This document shows positions 33,263-42,321 of a DNA stretch of 43,294 nt, one piece after another. Made by a program: the position numbers and the translations under genes. The stretch is from JAOSJT01 sp035914695. GTDB lineage: Bacteria; Bacteroidota; Ignavibacteria; SZUA-365. Position 1 is the stretch's first letter. Each line of letters begins with the position of its first letter. The notes beneath the pieces were generated by a model. It searched no databases. It saw nothing but the letters and a program-made list of their open reading frames with translations, and was not told the origin of the DNA. The stretch is taken from the NCBI GenBank assembly GCA_035914695.1, contig JAMIQH010000175.1:1-43294 (forward strand), given 5' to 3'.

Positions 33263-36200
33263 ATGCCAGCCACCGCTACTTCGAAAACCTGTGCCCTGTT
33301 GATCGTTCCGATTACCGTACTGCTGTGTCTCCTTGTGGGGATGCAGACAGCGCAGGCGCAGGACATTCGCACGCGCCTGACGGTGTTCGATAACGTGGGC
33401 AACAGCACGGATCTCCGCATTGGAATCGTCGCGTCCGCCTCGGACGGCATCGATCCAGCGTTGGGGGAAGTGATTCTTCCGGCGCCGCCGCCGAACACCT
33501 TCGACGCGCGCTTGATCGACGCGGATTTCCGCAGTCCCTCCATCCTCGGCACGGGTGTGTTGCGCGATTTCCGCGGCATTTACACCGCGCCACCGATAGC
33601 GCAAACCTTCGAGGTACGCGTCCGCCGCGATCCACTCGCGGCGAATCTCTGGATGCGCTGGGATCTTCCCCTGGGCACAGGCATTTCCAGCTTGCGCATC
33701 ACCTCGTACCCGGATCCCACCATTCTGGATGAGGACATGTCCGCCACGGCGCAGATCGAATTGCCCGCGAGCGTGAATCGCTTCATTATCGAGGCCGTGT
33801 ACGGCGATCCGCCGCCCACGCGCTACACATTGAACACGCTGGTGGATCCGCCGCTGAAGGGACAGGTGCTCGTCATACCCTTCCAGCAGGATTACGCGCC
33901 GGGCGATGCGGTGACATTATTCGCCGTGAATTTGCCGGCACCCGACACCTGCTACCGTTTTTCGCATTGGTCGGGCGACGCCTCGGGCACGAATGCCGTG
34001 GTGAACATCAGCATGACACGCAACAAGACGGTGACCGCGCATTACGCTCCGCGGACCTTCCCGGTGCGGCTCAACACGCTGGACACCTTCGTCGTGGATG
34101 TGAATCCCCCGCTGCCGCAGCGACTGTACCTGCGCAACACGGGACTGCGGTGTTACACCTGGACGGCGCGTTCGACAGTGCCCTGGTTGCGTTTATCGAA
34201 AAGCGCGGGCACGGGCAACGACTCGCTGGACGTGGAAGTGGTGACCTCGGCCATTCCCTGCCCCGGCACGCACGCAGCGACAATCGAGATCATTTCGCCG
34301 TTCACCGAACCCGACACCCTTCAGGTGCCGGTGATTCTTCGCGTGGGGCGCACTGATTTGACCGCGCGCGTGGAGGGCGAGCCCTCCATTCTCAGTTGCC
34401 AGAGCAAGGCCACGGATCTGATCACGGTCACCATCAGCAACAGCGGCCTTGCCTCGGCGGTGTTCTCCACCGCGCCCTTCCTGGGTGAAGGATTCGTGTT
34501 GAAAAATCCGGCGGCCTTCCCCCTGACGATACTTCCGCGCGACAGCGCGAAGTTGTACGTGGAATTCGCTCCCACACCGGCACAGCGCGGCACGATTGTG
34601 GAGAACGTGATCATGGCGGCGGCGGGTTGCGGACAGGAAGTGCTGTTCAAACTCAGCGCGTCGCGCATCGCCCCCACGGTGACCACGGACGTCACGGAGC
34701 TGGATTTCGGGTTGGTGAATTCCTGCGACGTGGATCCGCTGCCACAGCGCTCCATTGTTCTGGAAAATGATTTCACGCAGACCGCGCGTTTGCGCTACAC
34801 GCTGCCGTCGGGCTTCACGTTTGTGAGCACGCCCGACACGCTGCCCGGCGGCACCACCGCCACGGTGGTGATCGAGCCGACGCGCAACGGCGCGGCGAAT
34901 TTCGACGCCGTGCTGGGTATTGAGGCGGATTTCGGCCTGTGCGCCGAGACCTTCAGCGTGCGCATGTACGGCCAGCGGCAGAATCCCGCGTTCTACGCCG
35001 AGGCCAGCGACACACCGGGCTTCCTCCCGCCGCAGTTGTTCGACACCACCTGCGTGGGCGATTACTCGGCGCCGAAGCTCATCCGTCTGGTCAACAACGG
35101 CAATGCCGAATTGTTGATGACGATCACCGTGAATGCGCCTTTCGAAATCGACGCATTCAGCAACGTGTTTCCACTCGCCCCGGGTGCCGAGCGCATCGTC
35201 CCGATCCGCTTCCATCCCATCGCGGTGGGCACGTTCGAGCAGCAATTGACCATCAGCGCGAATCTCTGCGCGCTCGAGGCCTCGGTGATGCTGCGCGGCA
35301 CGACGTTCAGTCAGCAAATCCTCACGAGCACGGTCACACCCAATCATGTGACGCTGGCGAATTGTGAGCCGAGCAGCAAGATGTTGCTGCGCGTGGTGAA
35401 CAACGGCAGCGGTCCGGTGACCTTCGACGACTTGCCCGATTTACCTGCGGGCTTCGCCTGGGACGAGGCCGTGCCTCTTCCCGTGGTGGTGGCTCCCGGT
35501 GCGGCGAATGCCTTCGAGGCCTACATCCTTTTCCAGCCCGCGCTGGGTGATGGCGGTGCCTTCGGCGGCAGCGTGCGTTGGTTCGGCAAGCCCTGCGGCT
35601 CGACGGTGAATTTCACACTGTCCGGCGAGCGCATACTCCCGCAGGTGTCGATCACGCCGCGCGTCGCGGATTTCGGCGAGATCATATTCTGCGGTACGAA
35701 TCCCGTGTCGCCGTCGCGCGTGATCACGGTGGAGAACAACAGTCCGCTGCCGATCACGGTGAACGCGCTGGCGGCCGCTGCGAAATACGAACTGCGCTAC
35801 GGCGCGGTACCCTTCCCCTCGCAGGGCGTGCTGGTACCGGCCACGAGCAGCATCGAAATCGACGTCTTTGCCAAACCCGGCAAGGGCGGCGCCTTTGAGG
35901 ATTCGATGCTCGTGGAAATCATCGCTGGCACAGGCGGTTTCTGCCGTGAAATATATCCGATCGCATTGCGCGGCGAGCGTTACGAGCCGCGCTTCGTGGT
36001 GCGGGAGAATGGATACAGCGCGAACTTCGGCGATGTGTGCGTGAATGCCAACACCGTGCGTGGGTTCGTGCTCGAAAATACCGGAGACAAACGCCTGACC
36101 ATCGCTTCCGATGGCTTCACGCCGCTGTCGCCCTTCCAATTACTGAGCAAGCCCTTCCGCATCACGCTGGAGCCGGGGCAGTATCGCGAATTCCCCATTC

Positions 36201-38011
36201 GCTACGCGCCGCTGCAAATCGGTGCCGATGCGGCAACGCTGAGTTTCACCTCCGATATGTGTGCGGACACCGTGGTCTTTACTTTGCGCGGCCGCGGCGT
36301 GCAGCCCACGTTCAGCATCACGGCGGTGACCCCGCCGACGGCCATCGAGCTCCTGAGCTGCGAGAGCAATCTCTCGCGTCAGATTCGCGCGACCGTGCTC
36401 AACGACGGCGCGACGCAGGTGACCATCGCCGACGGTTCGCTGCTGCCCGAGGGCTTCGCCTACGATCCGCCGCAGCAATTCCCCTTCACGCTACAACCCG
36501 GACAGACGCGCGACGTGATGGTGCGTTTCACGGGCACGGAGCCGGGGGCCTACAGCGGCATGGTCAATCTGTACGGACAGCCCTGCGACATCAGCGCGGC
36601 TTTCCCTGTACAGGTGACGATACTGAAAACCACCTGGACCTCGGCGCCGGAGAATATCGATTTCGGCATGATCACGCTGTGTCCCGGTGGCACCGTGCGT
36701 CCGGGCGATATCGAGCGCATGCGTCAGGTGGTGGAATTCCGCAACACCGGCGAGGTACCCATCACGCTGGAAGCACTGATCAAACCGCTTACGGCGCCGG
36801 TGCGAATTCTTTCGCCGCTGACCTGGCCGCTTGTGGTCAATCCGGGCGCGGTGCAGAACATCGTGCTCGAACTCAGTCCGCCGTTCGACGAAATGGCCCG
36901 CAACATCGCCGGGGTGCTCGAACTGCTCGTGTCACGCGATTTCCGTTGCGCACCCGAGGTTCGCAGCATTCCATTCAATGGCGTGATCAATCGCCTGGAG
37001 TATCTCTTCACGCGCGACAGCATCAACGCCACGGCGGTGTGCTCCACCGATCCCGTCACACTCAAGGCCGAGTTGCAGAACAACGGGCTTGCGCCAGTAA
37101 CGCTCGATCTGCGTATCGAAGGATCGGCGGCGTTCGCTCTGGCGGGCTCGCCGTCCGTGACCATTCCACCCGCATCGAAGCAGATGGTGGAGGTAACCTT
37201 CACGCCCGCGGCGGGCGCGGAGACCTTTGCCACGCTGTTCGCTTCGGAAACGTCGTGCGGCAGTGAGACCTCGGTAGCGTTGGCGGTGAACTACCAATTG
37301 CCCGCGCTCACCATGGCGTGCGGCAGTGGCGGCGAGGCGCCGGCACTGAGCGCGCGTCCGGGCGACAAGGTGGAACTCCCCGTATTCCTGAACGAAGCAT
37401 TGACCTGTCCCGCGCAGGACGTGGCGCTGAGCTTCGAGTTGCAGTTCGATAGGCGCGCATTGGCACCGGATCGCGTGACCTCGCCGCAGGGTGTGGCCAC
37501 ATTCACCCGTCCCTCGCCCGACAAACTGCTCGTCACCGTACGTAGCGCCGCCTTCACCTCCGGTGAAGTGGCCCGCATTGTGATGGAAGTGCTCGTGGGC
37601 AGAACCGCCAGCACGCCATGGACCGTGGCCGCGCCGATCTTCACACCGGCGATCGCCACAGTCGTCACCGACACCTCGTGCAGTGGCACGATCACTGTGC
37701 GACCGCGCAGCGGTGTGACCACCACCGCCGATCTCGGCATCACGACACTCAATCCCCCGCGTCCGAATGTGATCGGTTCCAGTGCGGCGGGGAGCACGGA
37801 AGTGACGTTCAGCATCAAGCAAGACGGCTTTGTGGAAGTGAAGCTCTTCGACATTCTCGGTGTCGCCGTGGCTTCGATACACAACGGGTCGCTCAAGCGC
37901 GGCACGCACACCTTCCGTTACACGCCGGAGAATTTGCGTCCCGGCGTGTATTTCGTGGTGATGAGCACGGGCACGTACCGTGGCATTCAGAAACTGATCG
38001 TAGCCAACTAA
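33263..38011 (+). CDS. Giant secreted Ig-like repeat protein with T9SS sorting domain
   Basis: 1582 aa, cell-surface or secreted. ATG 33263 has AGGAGG at 33251-33256. Signal peptide to about residue 33 (LCLLVGMQTAQAQ). Domains in order: a beta-rich N-terminal part; an InlB-like repeat at about 230-262 (YRFSHWSGDASGTNAVV); a BACON-like domain at about 265-365 (TVPWLRLSKSAGTGNDSL); then roughly nine modules of about 105 residues resembling choice-of-anchor D/ASPM-SPD2-Hydin domains, each with a conserved Cys and an N-N-G or N-T-G strand (IRLVNNGNAELLMTI, VENNSPLPITV, FVLENTGDKRLTI); a cohesin-like domain at about 1355-1450; and a type A T9SS domain from about 1512 (VEVKLFDILGVAV...LRPGVYFVVMS). 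Likely an adhesin or structural protein. It is co-transcribed with the beta-barrel gene 12 bases downstream. Confidence 0.85.
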   Translation: MPATATSKTCALLIVPITVLLCLLVGMQTAQAQDIRTRLTVFDNVGNSTDLRIGIVASASDGIDPALGEVILPAPPPNTFDARLIDADFRSPSILGTGVLRDFRGIYTAPPIAQTFEVRVRRDPLAANLWMRWDLPLGTGISSLRITSYPDPTILDEDMSATAQIELPASVNRFIIEAVYGDPPPTRYTLNTLVDPPLKGQVLVIPFQQDYAPGDAVTLFAVNLPAPDTCYRFSHWSGDASGTNAVVNISMTRNKTVTAHYAPRTFPVRLNTLDTFVVDVNPPLPQRLYLRNTGLRCYTWTARSTVPWLRLSKSAGTGNDSLDVEVVTSAIPCPGTHAATIEIISPFTEPDTLQVPVILRVGRTDLTARVEGEPSILSCQSKATDLITVTISNSGLASAVFSTAPFLGEGFVLKNPAAFPLTILPRDSAKLYVEFAPTPAQRGTIVENVIMAAAGCGQEVLFKLSASRIAPTVTTDVTELDFGLVNSCDVDPLPQRSIVLENDFTQTARLRYTLPSGFTFVSTPDTLPGGTTATVVIEPTRNGAANFDAVLGIEADFGLCAETFSVRMYGQRQNPAFYAEASDTPGFLPPQLFDTTCVGDYSAPKLIRLVNNGNAELLMTITVNAPFEIDAFSNVFPLAPGAERIVPIRFHPIAVGTFEQQLTISANLCALEASVMLRGTTFSQQILTSTVTPNHVTLANCEPSSKMLLRVVNNGSGPVTFDDLPDLPAGFAWDEAVPLPVVVAPGAANAFEAYILFQPALGDGGAFGGSVRWFGKPCGSTVNFTLSGERILPQVSITPRVADFGEIIFCGTNPVSPSRVITVENNSPLPITVNALAAAAKYELRYGAVPFPSQGVLVPATSSIEIDVFAKPGKGGAFEDSMLVEIIAGTGGFCREIYPIALRGERYEPRFVVRENGYSANFGDVCVNANTVRGFVLENTGDKRLTIASDGFTPLSPFQLLSKPFRITLEPGQYREFPIRYAPLQIGADAATLSFTSDMCADTVVFTLRGRGVQPTFSITAVTPPTAIELLSCESNLSRQIRATVLNDGATQVTIADGSLLPEGFAYDPPQQFPFTLQPGQTRDVMVRFTGTEPGAYSGMVNLYGQPCDISAAFPVQVTILKTTWTSAPENIDFGMITLCPGGTVRPGDIERMRQVVEFRNTGEVPITLEALIKPLTAPVRILSPLTWPLVVNPGAVQNIVLELSPPFDEMARNIAGVLELLVSRDFRCAPEVRSIPFNGVINRLEYLFTRDSINATAVCSTDPVTLKAELQNNGLAPVTLDLRIEGSAAFALAGSPSVTIPPASKQMVEVTFTPAAGAETFATLFASETSCGSETSVALAVNYQLPALTMACGSGGEAPALSARPGDKVELPVFLNEALTCPAQDVALSFELQFDRRALAPDRVTSPQGVATFTRPSPDKLLVTVRSAAFTSGEVARIVMEVLVGRTASTPWTVAAPIFTPAIATVVTDTSCSGTITVRPRSGVTTTADLGITTLNPPRPNVIGSSAAGSTEVTFSIKQDGFVEVKLFDILGVAVASIHNGSLKRGTHTFRYTPENLRPGVYFVVMSTGTYRGIQKLIVAN

Positions 38012-38023
38012 GGAGGCAGACGC

Positions 38024-38782
38024 ATGACACGCATACGCATCCTGTTCATTCTCCTGCTCGTCGCGGCCGGCATGGGCGCGGCGCAGGCGCAAGGCCTCCG
38101 TGTGGGCGACCGGGCGTGGTACACCATTCGTGGCGGACTGTTTCTGGGCGTGAACCAGAGCTTCCACCGCGGCGATGTTCCCATGCTTCCCTCCGCGGAG
38201 AACGGTTTCTACGGTGAGACGAATGGTACGAACCTCATCTTCGGTGTGCATTGCGAGAAAGCGTTCACACGCTCGATCGCCATGGGGCTGCGGCTGACCT
38301 TCGATCAGATGAACGGCACGGTGGACGGACGTTTCACCGAGCCCTACCGCATCGCCGACGACAACGGCGTGACCTACCCTGTGGTACGCGACCACGAAGG
38401 CGAATACACCCTGCAATATCTTTCGCTCGGTGTGTACGCGAAGCTGTATCCATTGAACGGTCCCGGCTTTTTCGTGCTCGCTGGCGGAAGCGCCTCAACG
38501 CTGCTCAAGGGCGACTATTCGCACACGGCCACGATCGTGGAGCCGGATTGGGCGCGCGGGTCGGAAAGCCCGAGATTATCAGGCGGGATTCCGGAGGCGA
38601 ACGATGTGCGTTTCGCCGCGCAGCTCGGACTGGGCTTCGATTTCTGGTTCCGCTACGGCTTCGTCACCCCGAGCATCAGCTACGAGTTCGCTTTGACGCC
38701 GGTCAGCGAGGCCAAGTGGATGGACAACTGGAACGTGGATAATGTCAAGGTGTTGGTGGAACTCACCTTCCCCATTCCCTGA
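38024..38782 (+). CDS. Outer-membrane beta-barrel protein (PorT-like)
   Basis: 252 aa. Signal peptide MTRIRILFILLLVAAGMGAA with cleavage after AQA. The mature sequence alternates polar and aromatic/hydrophobic residues and ends in Pro after a hydrophobic strand (VKVLVELTFPIP), as expected for an outer-membrane beta-barrel of eight to ten strands (FFVLAGGSASTLLKGDY, FAAQLGLGFDFWFRYGFVTP, ISYEFALTP). AAGGAGG precedes the ATG, and the gap to the upstream giant protein gene is only 12 bases, so one operon. Pairing of a T9SS cargo protein with a small barrel suggests an outer-membrane anchor or assembly partner; PorT-type or generic outer-membrane protein function cannot be separated here. An intrinsic terminator closes the operon. 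Confidence 0.8.
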   Translation: MTRIRILFILLLVAAGMGAAQAQGLRVGDRAWYTIRGGLFLGVNQSFHRGDVPMLPSAENGFYGETNGTNLIFGVHCEKAFTRSIAMGLRLTFDQMNGTVDGRFTEPYRIADDNGVTYPVVRDHEGEYTLQYLSLGVYAKLYPLNGPGFFVLAGGSASTLLKGDYSHTATIVEPDWARGSESPRLSGGIPEANDVRFAAQLGLGFDFWFRYGFVTPSISYEFALTPVSEAKWMDNWNVDNVKVLVELTFPIP

Positions 38783-38807
38783 GTCACGCTCCATCGCATT
38801 TCGCAGG

Positions 38808-38839
38808 CACCCCCCGCATTGTCGGGGGGTGTTTTTTTT
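38808..38839 (+). terminator. Intrinsic terminator of the 33263-38782 operon
   Basis: Perfect nine-base stem CACCCCCCG/CGGGGGGTG (38808-38816 with 38823-38831), six-base loop, then eight T residues at 38832-38839. It is 25 bases past the stop codon. Confidence 0.95.
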
Positions 38840-38852
38840 AAAGCAACGTCGC

Positions 38853-39046
38853 GAAGGAATTCGCTCACGCGAAGGCGCGAAGACGCGAAGGAATTCGCTC
38901 ACGCGAAGGCGCGAAGACGCGAAGGAATGTTTATGCGGGGGCTTTGTCTGCGCGGGTCGGTCGGAACCTCGATCCGGAATCCATTTATTATTTCCTACCC
39001 GGCAGTCATTGACTGGGACGGTCCGTCGGGTTCAGCGTTGTTGTGA
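38853..39046. repeat. Repeat family copy 3 (two 34-bp head units plus tail)
   Basis: Head units at 38853-38886 and 38887-38920 read GAAGGAATTCGCTCACGCG then AAGGCGCGAAGACGC. The 126-base tail 38921-39046 starts GAAGGAATGTTTATGCGGGG, passes GCGCGGGTCGGTCGGAACC and ends near CAGCGTTGTTGTGA. It differs from the tail of copy 4 at only four positions by eye. Confidence 0.85.
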
Positions 39047-39154
39047 AGATCGCCTGCTTTCGCCATTGCAGCACCCAAATCACAAGCGGAATCCCCGTAA
39101 GTCACTGAAAACAATGAGATACATTTGCAATCCTAGGTAACATGGCGAAGTCAG

Positions 39155-39314
39155 GAAGGAATTCGCTCACGCGAAGGCGCGAAGACGCGAAGGAATGTTT
39201 ATGCGGGGGCTTTGTTTGCGCGGGTCGGTCGGAACCTCGATCCGGAATCCATTTATTATTTCCTACTCGGCACTCATTGACTGGGACGGTCCGTCGGGTT
39301 CAGCATTGTTGTGA
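39155..39314. repeat. Repeat family copy 4 (one 34-bp head unit plus tail)
   Basis: Head unit 39155-39188 identical in layout to copy 3, tail 39189-39314 nearly identical to 38921-39046. The 108 bases between copies 3 and 4 are unrelated sequence, so this is not a simple tandem duplication. Confidence 0.85.
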
Positions 39315-39419
39315 TGAGCGAAGGGCTTTGCGGGCATGCCTGTCCTTTTTTCCTTTTCTCTTCGGCACGAATGCTGTCATTGAGCGCGAATTGTATCAAA
39401 CACTCCCTCAAACCCTTCC

Positions 39420-39463
39420 TCTCCGCTCTCTTCGCTCTCTTCGCTCTCTCCGCTCTCTTCGAA
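39420..39463. repeat. CGCTCTCTT tandem 9-mers
   Basis: Units CGCTCTCTT, CGCTCTCTT, CGCTCTCTC, CGCTCTCTT run head to tail just before the MFS gene 3' end, resembling the degenerate end of the array near 21440-21500. It lies in the same convergent spacer as repeat copies 3 and 4. Confidence 0.7.
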
Positions 39464-39516
39464 TGTACCCCGCACTCAGCCAACCCGAAAGCACACGGGA
39501 GAAACGAAGCTCAATC

Positions 39517-40821
39517 TTATTCCTCCGCCGCATCCACGAAGTACACGGCGATGGCGGCAATAATCATCGACACACCGCCGGTGAGCAGAGCGTAAATCGC
39601 CTCGCCTCCGAACACCGCACGGAGAAGGAAGCCAAGAATGCCCGCCGCCACGATTTGCGGCAGCACGATAAAGAAATTGAAAATCCCCATGTACACACCC
39701 ATTTTTTCCTCTGGAAGCGCGCCGGCCAGCATGGCGTAGGGCATGGAAAGAATGGAAGCCCAGGCAACACCGATGCCCACCTCGCTCAGCAGCAGCCATT
39801 GCGGATCGCGAATGAAAAAGAACGATGCGAGTCCGATGCCCCCGAGGCACAGCGACACCGCATGCGCAAAACGCCGTCCGCCGAGCCGCGCCAGCCACAC
39901 GATGAAGAACGCCGCTATCGCCGCCACGCCATTGTACACCGACATGAGCACGCCCACCCAGTTCGCCCCGTCGTTGTACAGCGCCGAGGTCACATCGCTG
40001 GTGCCATAGATGTGCTGCGTCACCGCGGGCACCGAATATATCCACATGGCGAACAGTGCGAACCACGAGAAAAACTGCACCACGGCGAGTTGCAGCATGG
40101 TGCGTGGCATGGCCGCGAACGCCCGCGCGATGTCGCCCGCGCCGGCGAGCAAGCCACGCCGCGCGCCGCGCTCACGCTCGAAGACCTCCATATCCTCGGG
40201 GGGATACTCCTTCGTGCGCAGCACCGTCCACAGCACCGCGAGAAAAAATGCCGCCGCACCGAAATAGAAGGAGTAGCGCACCGAATCGGGAATCTCCCCC
40301 GCCGGTGCGGTATTGGCCATGCCCAGCCAATTCGTCAGCACATAGGGCAAGGCCGAGGCCACCACCGCTCCCGTGCCGATGAAAAAGCTTTGCACCGCGA
40401 AGCCCGTGGTGCGCTGCTCCGAGGGCAACAAATCGGCCACCAGCGCGCGGAAGGGCTCCATTGAAATGTTGATCGACGCATCCATCACCCACAGCATGCC
40501 CGCCGCCACCCACAGCGCAGGCGCATTGGGCATGACCAAGAGGGCGAGCGAAGCCAGAATTGCGCCGACCAAAAAATACGGACGCCGGCGTCCGAGACGT
40601 CCCCAGGTGCGGTCGCTCATGTGTCCGATGATGGGCTGCACGAGCAGACCCGTGACCGGCGCGGCGATCCACAGCAGCGGGATGGCATCCATGCTCGCGC
40701 CGAGGGTTTCGAAAATGCGCGAGACGTTGGCGTTTTGCAACGCGAAGCCGAACTGAATACCGAGGAAGCCGAAGCTCATATTCCAGATCTGCCAGAAACC
40801 GAGATGTGCTTTCCGCTTCAT
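39517..40821 (-). CDS. MFS transporter, SLC45-like (sugar uptake)
   Basis: 434-aa inner-membrane transporter with twelve predicted helices. The SLC45/GPH-like signature GLLVQPIIGHMSDRTWGRLG followed by RRRPYFLVGAILAS lies between helices 2 and 3; the N-terminus FWQIWNMSFGFLGIQFGFAL is typical of bacterial maltose/sucrose-type members. ISMEPFRALVADLLPSEQR in helix 4-5 is also characteristic, and the second half repeats the fold (SMPYAMLAGALPEEKMGVYM). GGGAG precedes the ATG. It is divergent from a small membrane protein and a sugar-type ABC ATPase, which supports a carbohydrate role. Transport of a disaccharide with protons is the likely reaction; the substrate is not determinable. Confidence 0.85.
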   Translation of the reverse strand: MKRKAHLGFWQIWNMSFGFLGIQFGFALQNANVSRIFETLGASMDAIPLLWIAAPVTGLLVQPIIGHMSDRTWGRLGRRRPYFLVGAILASLALLVMPNAPALWVAAGMLWVMDASINISMEPFRALVADLLPSEQRTTGFAVQSFFIGTGAVVASALPYVLTNWLGMANTAPAGEIPDSVRYSFYFGAAAFFLAVLWTVLRTKEYPPEDMEVFERERGARRGLLAGAGDIARAFAAMPRTMLQLAVVQFFSWFALFAMWIYSVPAVTQHIYGTSDVTSALYNDGANWVGVLMSVYNGVAAIAAFFIVWLARLGGRRFAHAVSLCLGGIGLASFFFIRDPQWLLLSEVGIGVAWASILSMPYAMLAGALPEEKMGVYMGIFNFFIVLPQIVAAGILGFLLRAVFGGEAIYALLTGGVSMIIAAIAVYFVDAAEE

Positions 40822-40884
40822 ACCGCTCCCGAAGTGGTTTCAACTTGCATGTGGGTGCCGTAAATTATTCTTTTCCCGAACGAA

Positions 40885-41115
40885 ATGCATGGTGCCATGA
40901 AAGACCGCGTGCTTCATTTCCTCGTTTACTTCTCCACACCATTCATGCTGGTGGCGGGATTGCTGCTGTTGTATTTCATCGTGGGCGATCATCCCTGGTT
41001 CGCCTACATGGCCGGCGGCTACACCCTGATGTTGCTCATGCTCTACACGTTGAAAATTTCCGTGTATCGCAAACTGCTCCGGCGGCAGATCCCAGCAAAG
41101 AAGGCGGAGGCGTAA
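40885..41115 (+). CDS. Small two-helix membrane protein
   Basis: 76 aa, or 72 if started at the second ATG (40897). Two hydrophobic helices (FLVYFSTPFMLVAGLLLLYF and YMAGGYTLMLLMLYTLKISV) and a basic C-terminus (RKLLRRQIPAKKAEA). The TAA at 41113-41115 directly abuts the ATG of the ABC ATPase, so translation of the two is coupled. No family recognised. It is too small to be an ABC permease; a membrane anchor or adaptor for the ATPase is one idea. The reading frame is supported mainly by its hydrophobic pattern and the tight junction. Confidence 0.6.
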   Translation: MHGAMKDRVLHFLVYFSTPFMLVAGLLLLYFIVGDHPWFAYMAGGYTLMLLMLYTLKISVYRKLLRRQIPAKKAEA

Positions 41116-42210
41116 ATGGCGGATGTCCGATTCGAGCATGTACGCAAGGTGTATGGCAAACAAGCGCCCACCATCCCGGATCTGTCCCTGCACATCCGCG
41201 ATGGGGAGTTTATGGTGCTTGTGGGACCTTCAGGATGCGGCAAGTCCACCACCTTGCGCATGATTGCGGGCCTCGAGGAGGCCACGGACGGTGACATGTT
41301 CATTGACGCACGCCGAGTGAACGATGTTGCTCCCAAGGACCGCGACATCGCGATGGTATTTCAGAACTACGCACTGTATCCGCACATGAGTGTGCGGGAG
41401 AACATGGCCTTCGGCTTGAAGCTGCGCAAGCTCCCTGTAGCCGAGATCAATGCGCGCGTGGGCGAAGCGGCGGAATTGCTGGAAATCGGCGCGCTGCTCG
41501 ACCGCAAACCCAAGGAACTCTCCGGCGGACAGCGGCAGCGCGTGGCCCTCGGTCGCGCTATTGTGCGCAAACCGACGGTGTTTCTTTTCGATGAACCTCT
41601 CTCCAATCTCGATGCGAAATTGCGCGTGCAGATGCGCACTGAAATCAAAAAACTGCACGCCCGCCTCGGCACGACCATGGTGTACGTGACGCACGATCAG
41701 GTGGAGGCCATGACCATGGGCGACCGCATCACCGTGATGAAAGATGGCGTCATCCATCAGGTGGACACGCCGATGGCGCTGTACGACACGCCTGCCGACA
41801 CCTTCGTGGCGGGCTTCATCGGCACGCCCGCGATGAACATGCTTCCCGCGACCCTGCGCGGAACGGAATTGCACGTGCCGGGCACCGACGCCCGCTTACC
41901 GCTGCCTGCGGAGTTTCGCGATCGTCTCGAATCAAGCAGCGAGGGTGCGTACACGCTCGGCCTGCGACCGGAGCATCTCACACCTGTCACCGCACCCTCC
42001 GATGGCGCCCTGCTGCCGACGCGACACGATATCTCTGAAGTGCTTGGGCACGAAATTTACCTGCATTGCACTGTGGGTCCGCATCGCATCACCGCACGCG
42101 CAGCAGGGACAAGCCCCCCCGCGATTGGCGACACCGTCTTCTTCCACGTCGACATGCGGCGCGCCATCATCTTCGATACACACTCCGGCCGCGCGCTGCA
42201 CGGAAGCTGA
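41116..42210 (+). CDS. ABC transporter ATP-binding protein, MalK/UgpC type
   Basis: 364-aa ATPase of the CUT1 carbohydrate importer class, length typical of MalK/UgpC/MsmX. Walker A GPSGCGKST at 37-45, Q-loop near VFQNYALYPHMSV, signature LSGGQRQRVALGRA at 135-148, Walker B VFLFDEPLSNLD with D159 and E160, H-loop VYVTHDQVEAM. The C-terminal third is the regulatory TOBE/OB region (AGFIGTPAMNMLPATL...YTLGLRPEHLTPV). No permease or binding-protein gene adjoins it, so it probably serves transporters encoded elsewhere, as MsmX does. The start is fixed by the junction with the upstream small gene. Confidence 0.92.
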   Translation: MADVRFEHVRKVYGKQAPTIPDLSLHIRDGEFMVLVGPSGCGKSTTLRMIAGLEEATDGDMFIDARRVNDVAPKDRDIAMVFQNYALYPHMSVRENMAFGLKLRKLPVAEINARVGEAAELLEIGALLDRKPKELSGGQRQRVALGRAIVRKPTVFLFDEPLSNLDAKLRVQMRTEIKKLHARLGTTMVYVTHDQVEAMTMGDRITVMKDGVIHQVDTPMALYDTPADTFVAGFIGTPAMNMLPATLRGTELHVPGTDARLPLPAEFRDRLESSSEGAYTLGLRPEHLTPVTAPSDGALLPTRHDISEVLGHEIYLHCTVGPHRITARAAGTSPPAIGDTVFFHVDMRRAIIFDTHSGRALHGS

Positions 42211-42262
42211 GCCCCGCGCATCACAGCGAATTCGCAGATCCTCCGTGCAGCCCCTTCTGAGA

Positions 42263-42290
42263 GCGTTCTCTGTGCTCTCTGCGTTACTCA
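42263..42290. repeat. Short TCTCTGTG/TCTCTGCG low-complexity element
   Basis: GCGTTCTCTGTGCTCTCTGC then GTTACTCA in the spacer after the ABC gene. It resembles the CTCTGTG/CTCTGCG phrases I recall from intergenic DNA of many bacteria, and belongs with the low-complexity elements at 7612 and 39420. Confidence 0.4.
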
Positions 42291-42321
42291 CTTAATTTTT
42301 GATTAATTCGACATTCCCCTC

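Noticed and set aside
39142..40464. 440-aa plus-strand frame over repeat copy 4 and the MFS gene
   Set aside because: The first part is repeat translation and the rest is antisense to an MFS transporter with clear helices and family motif.
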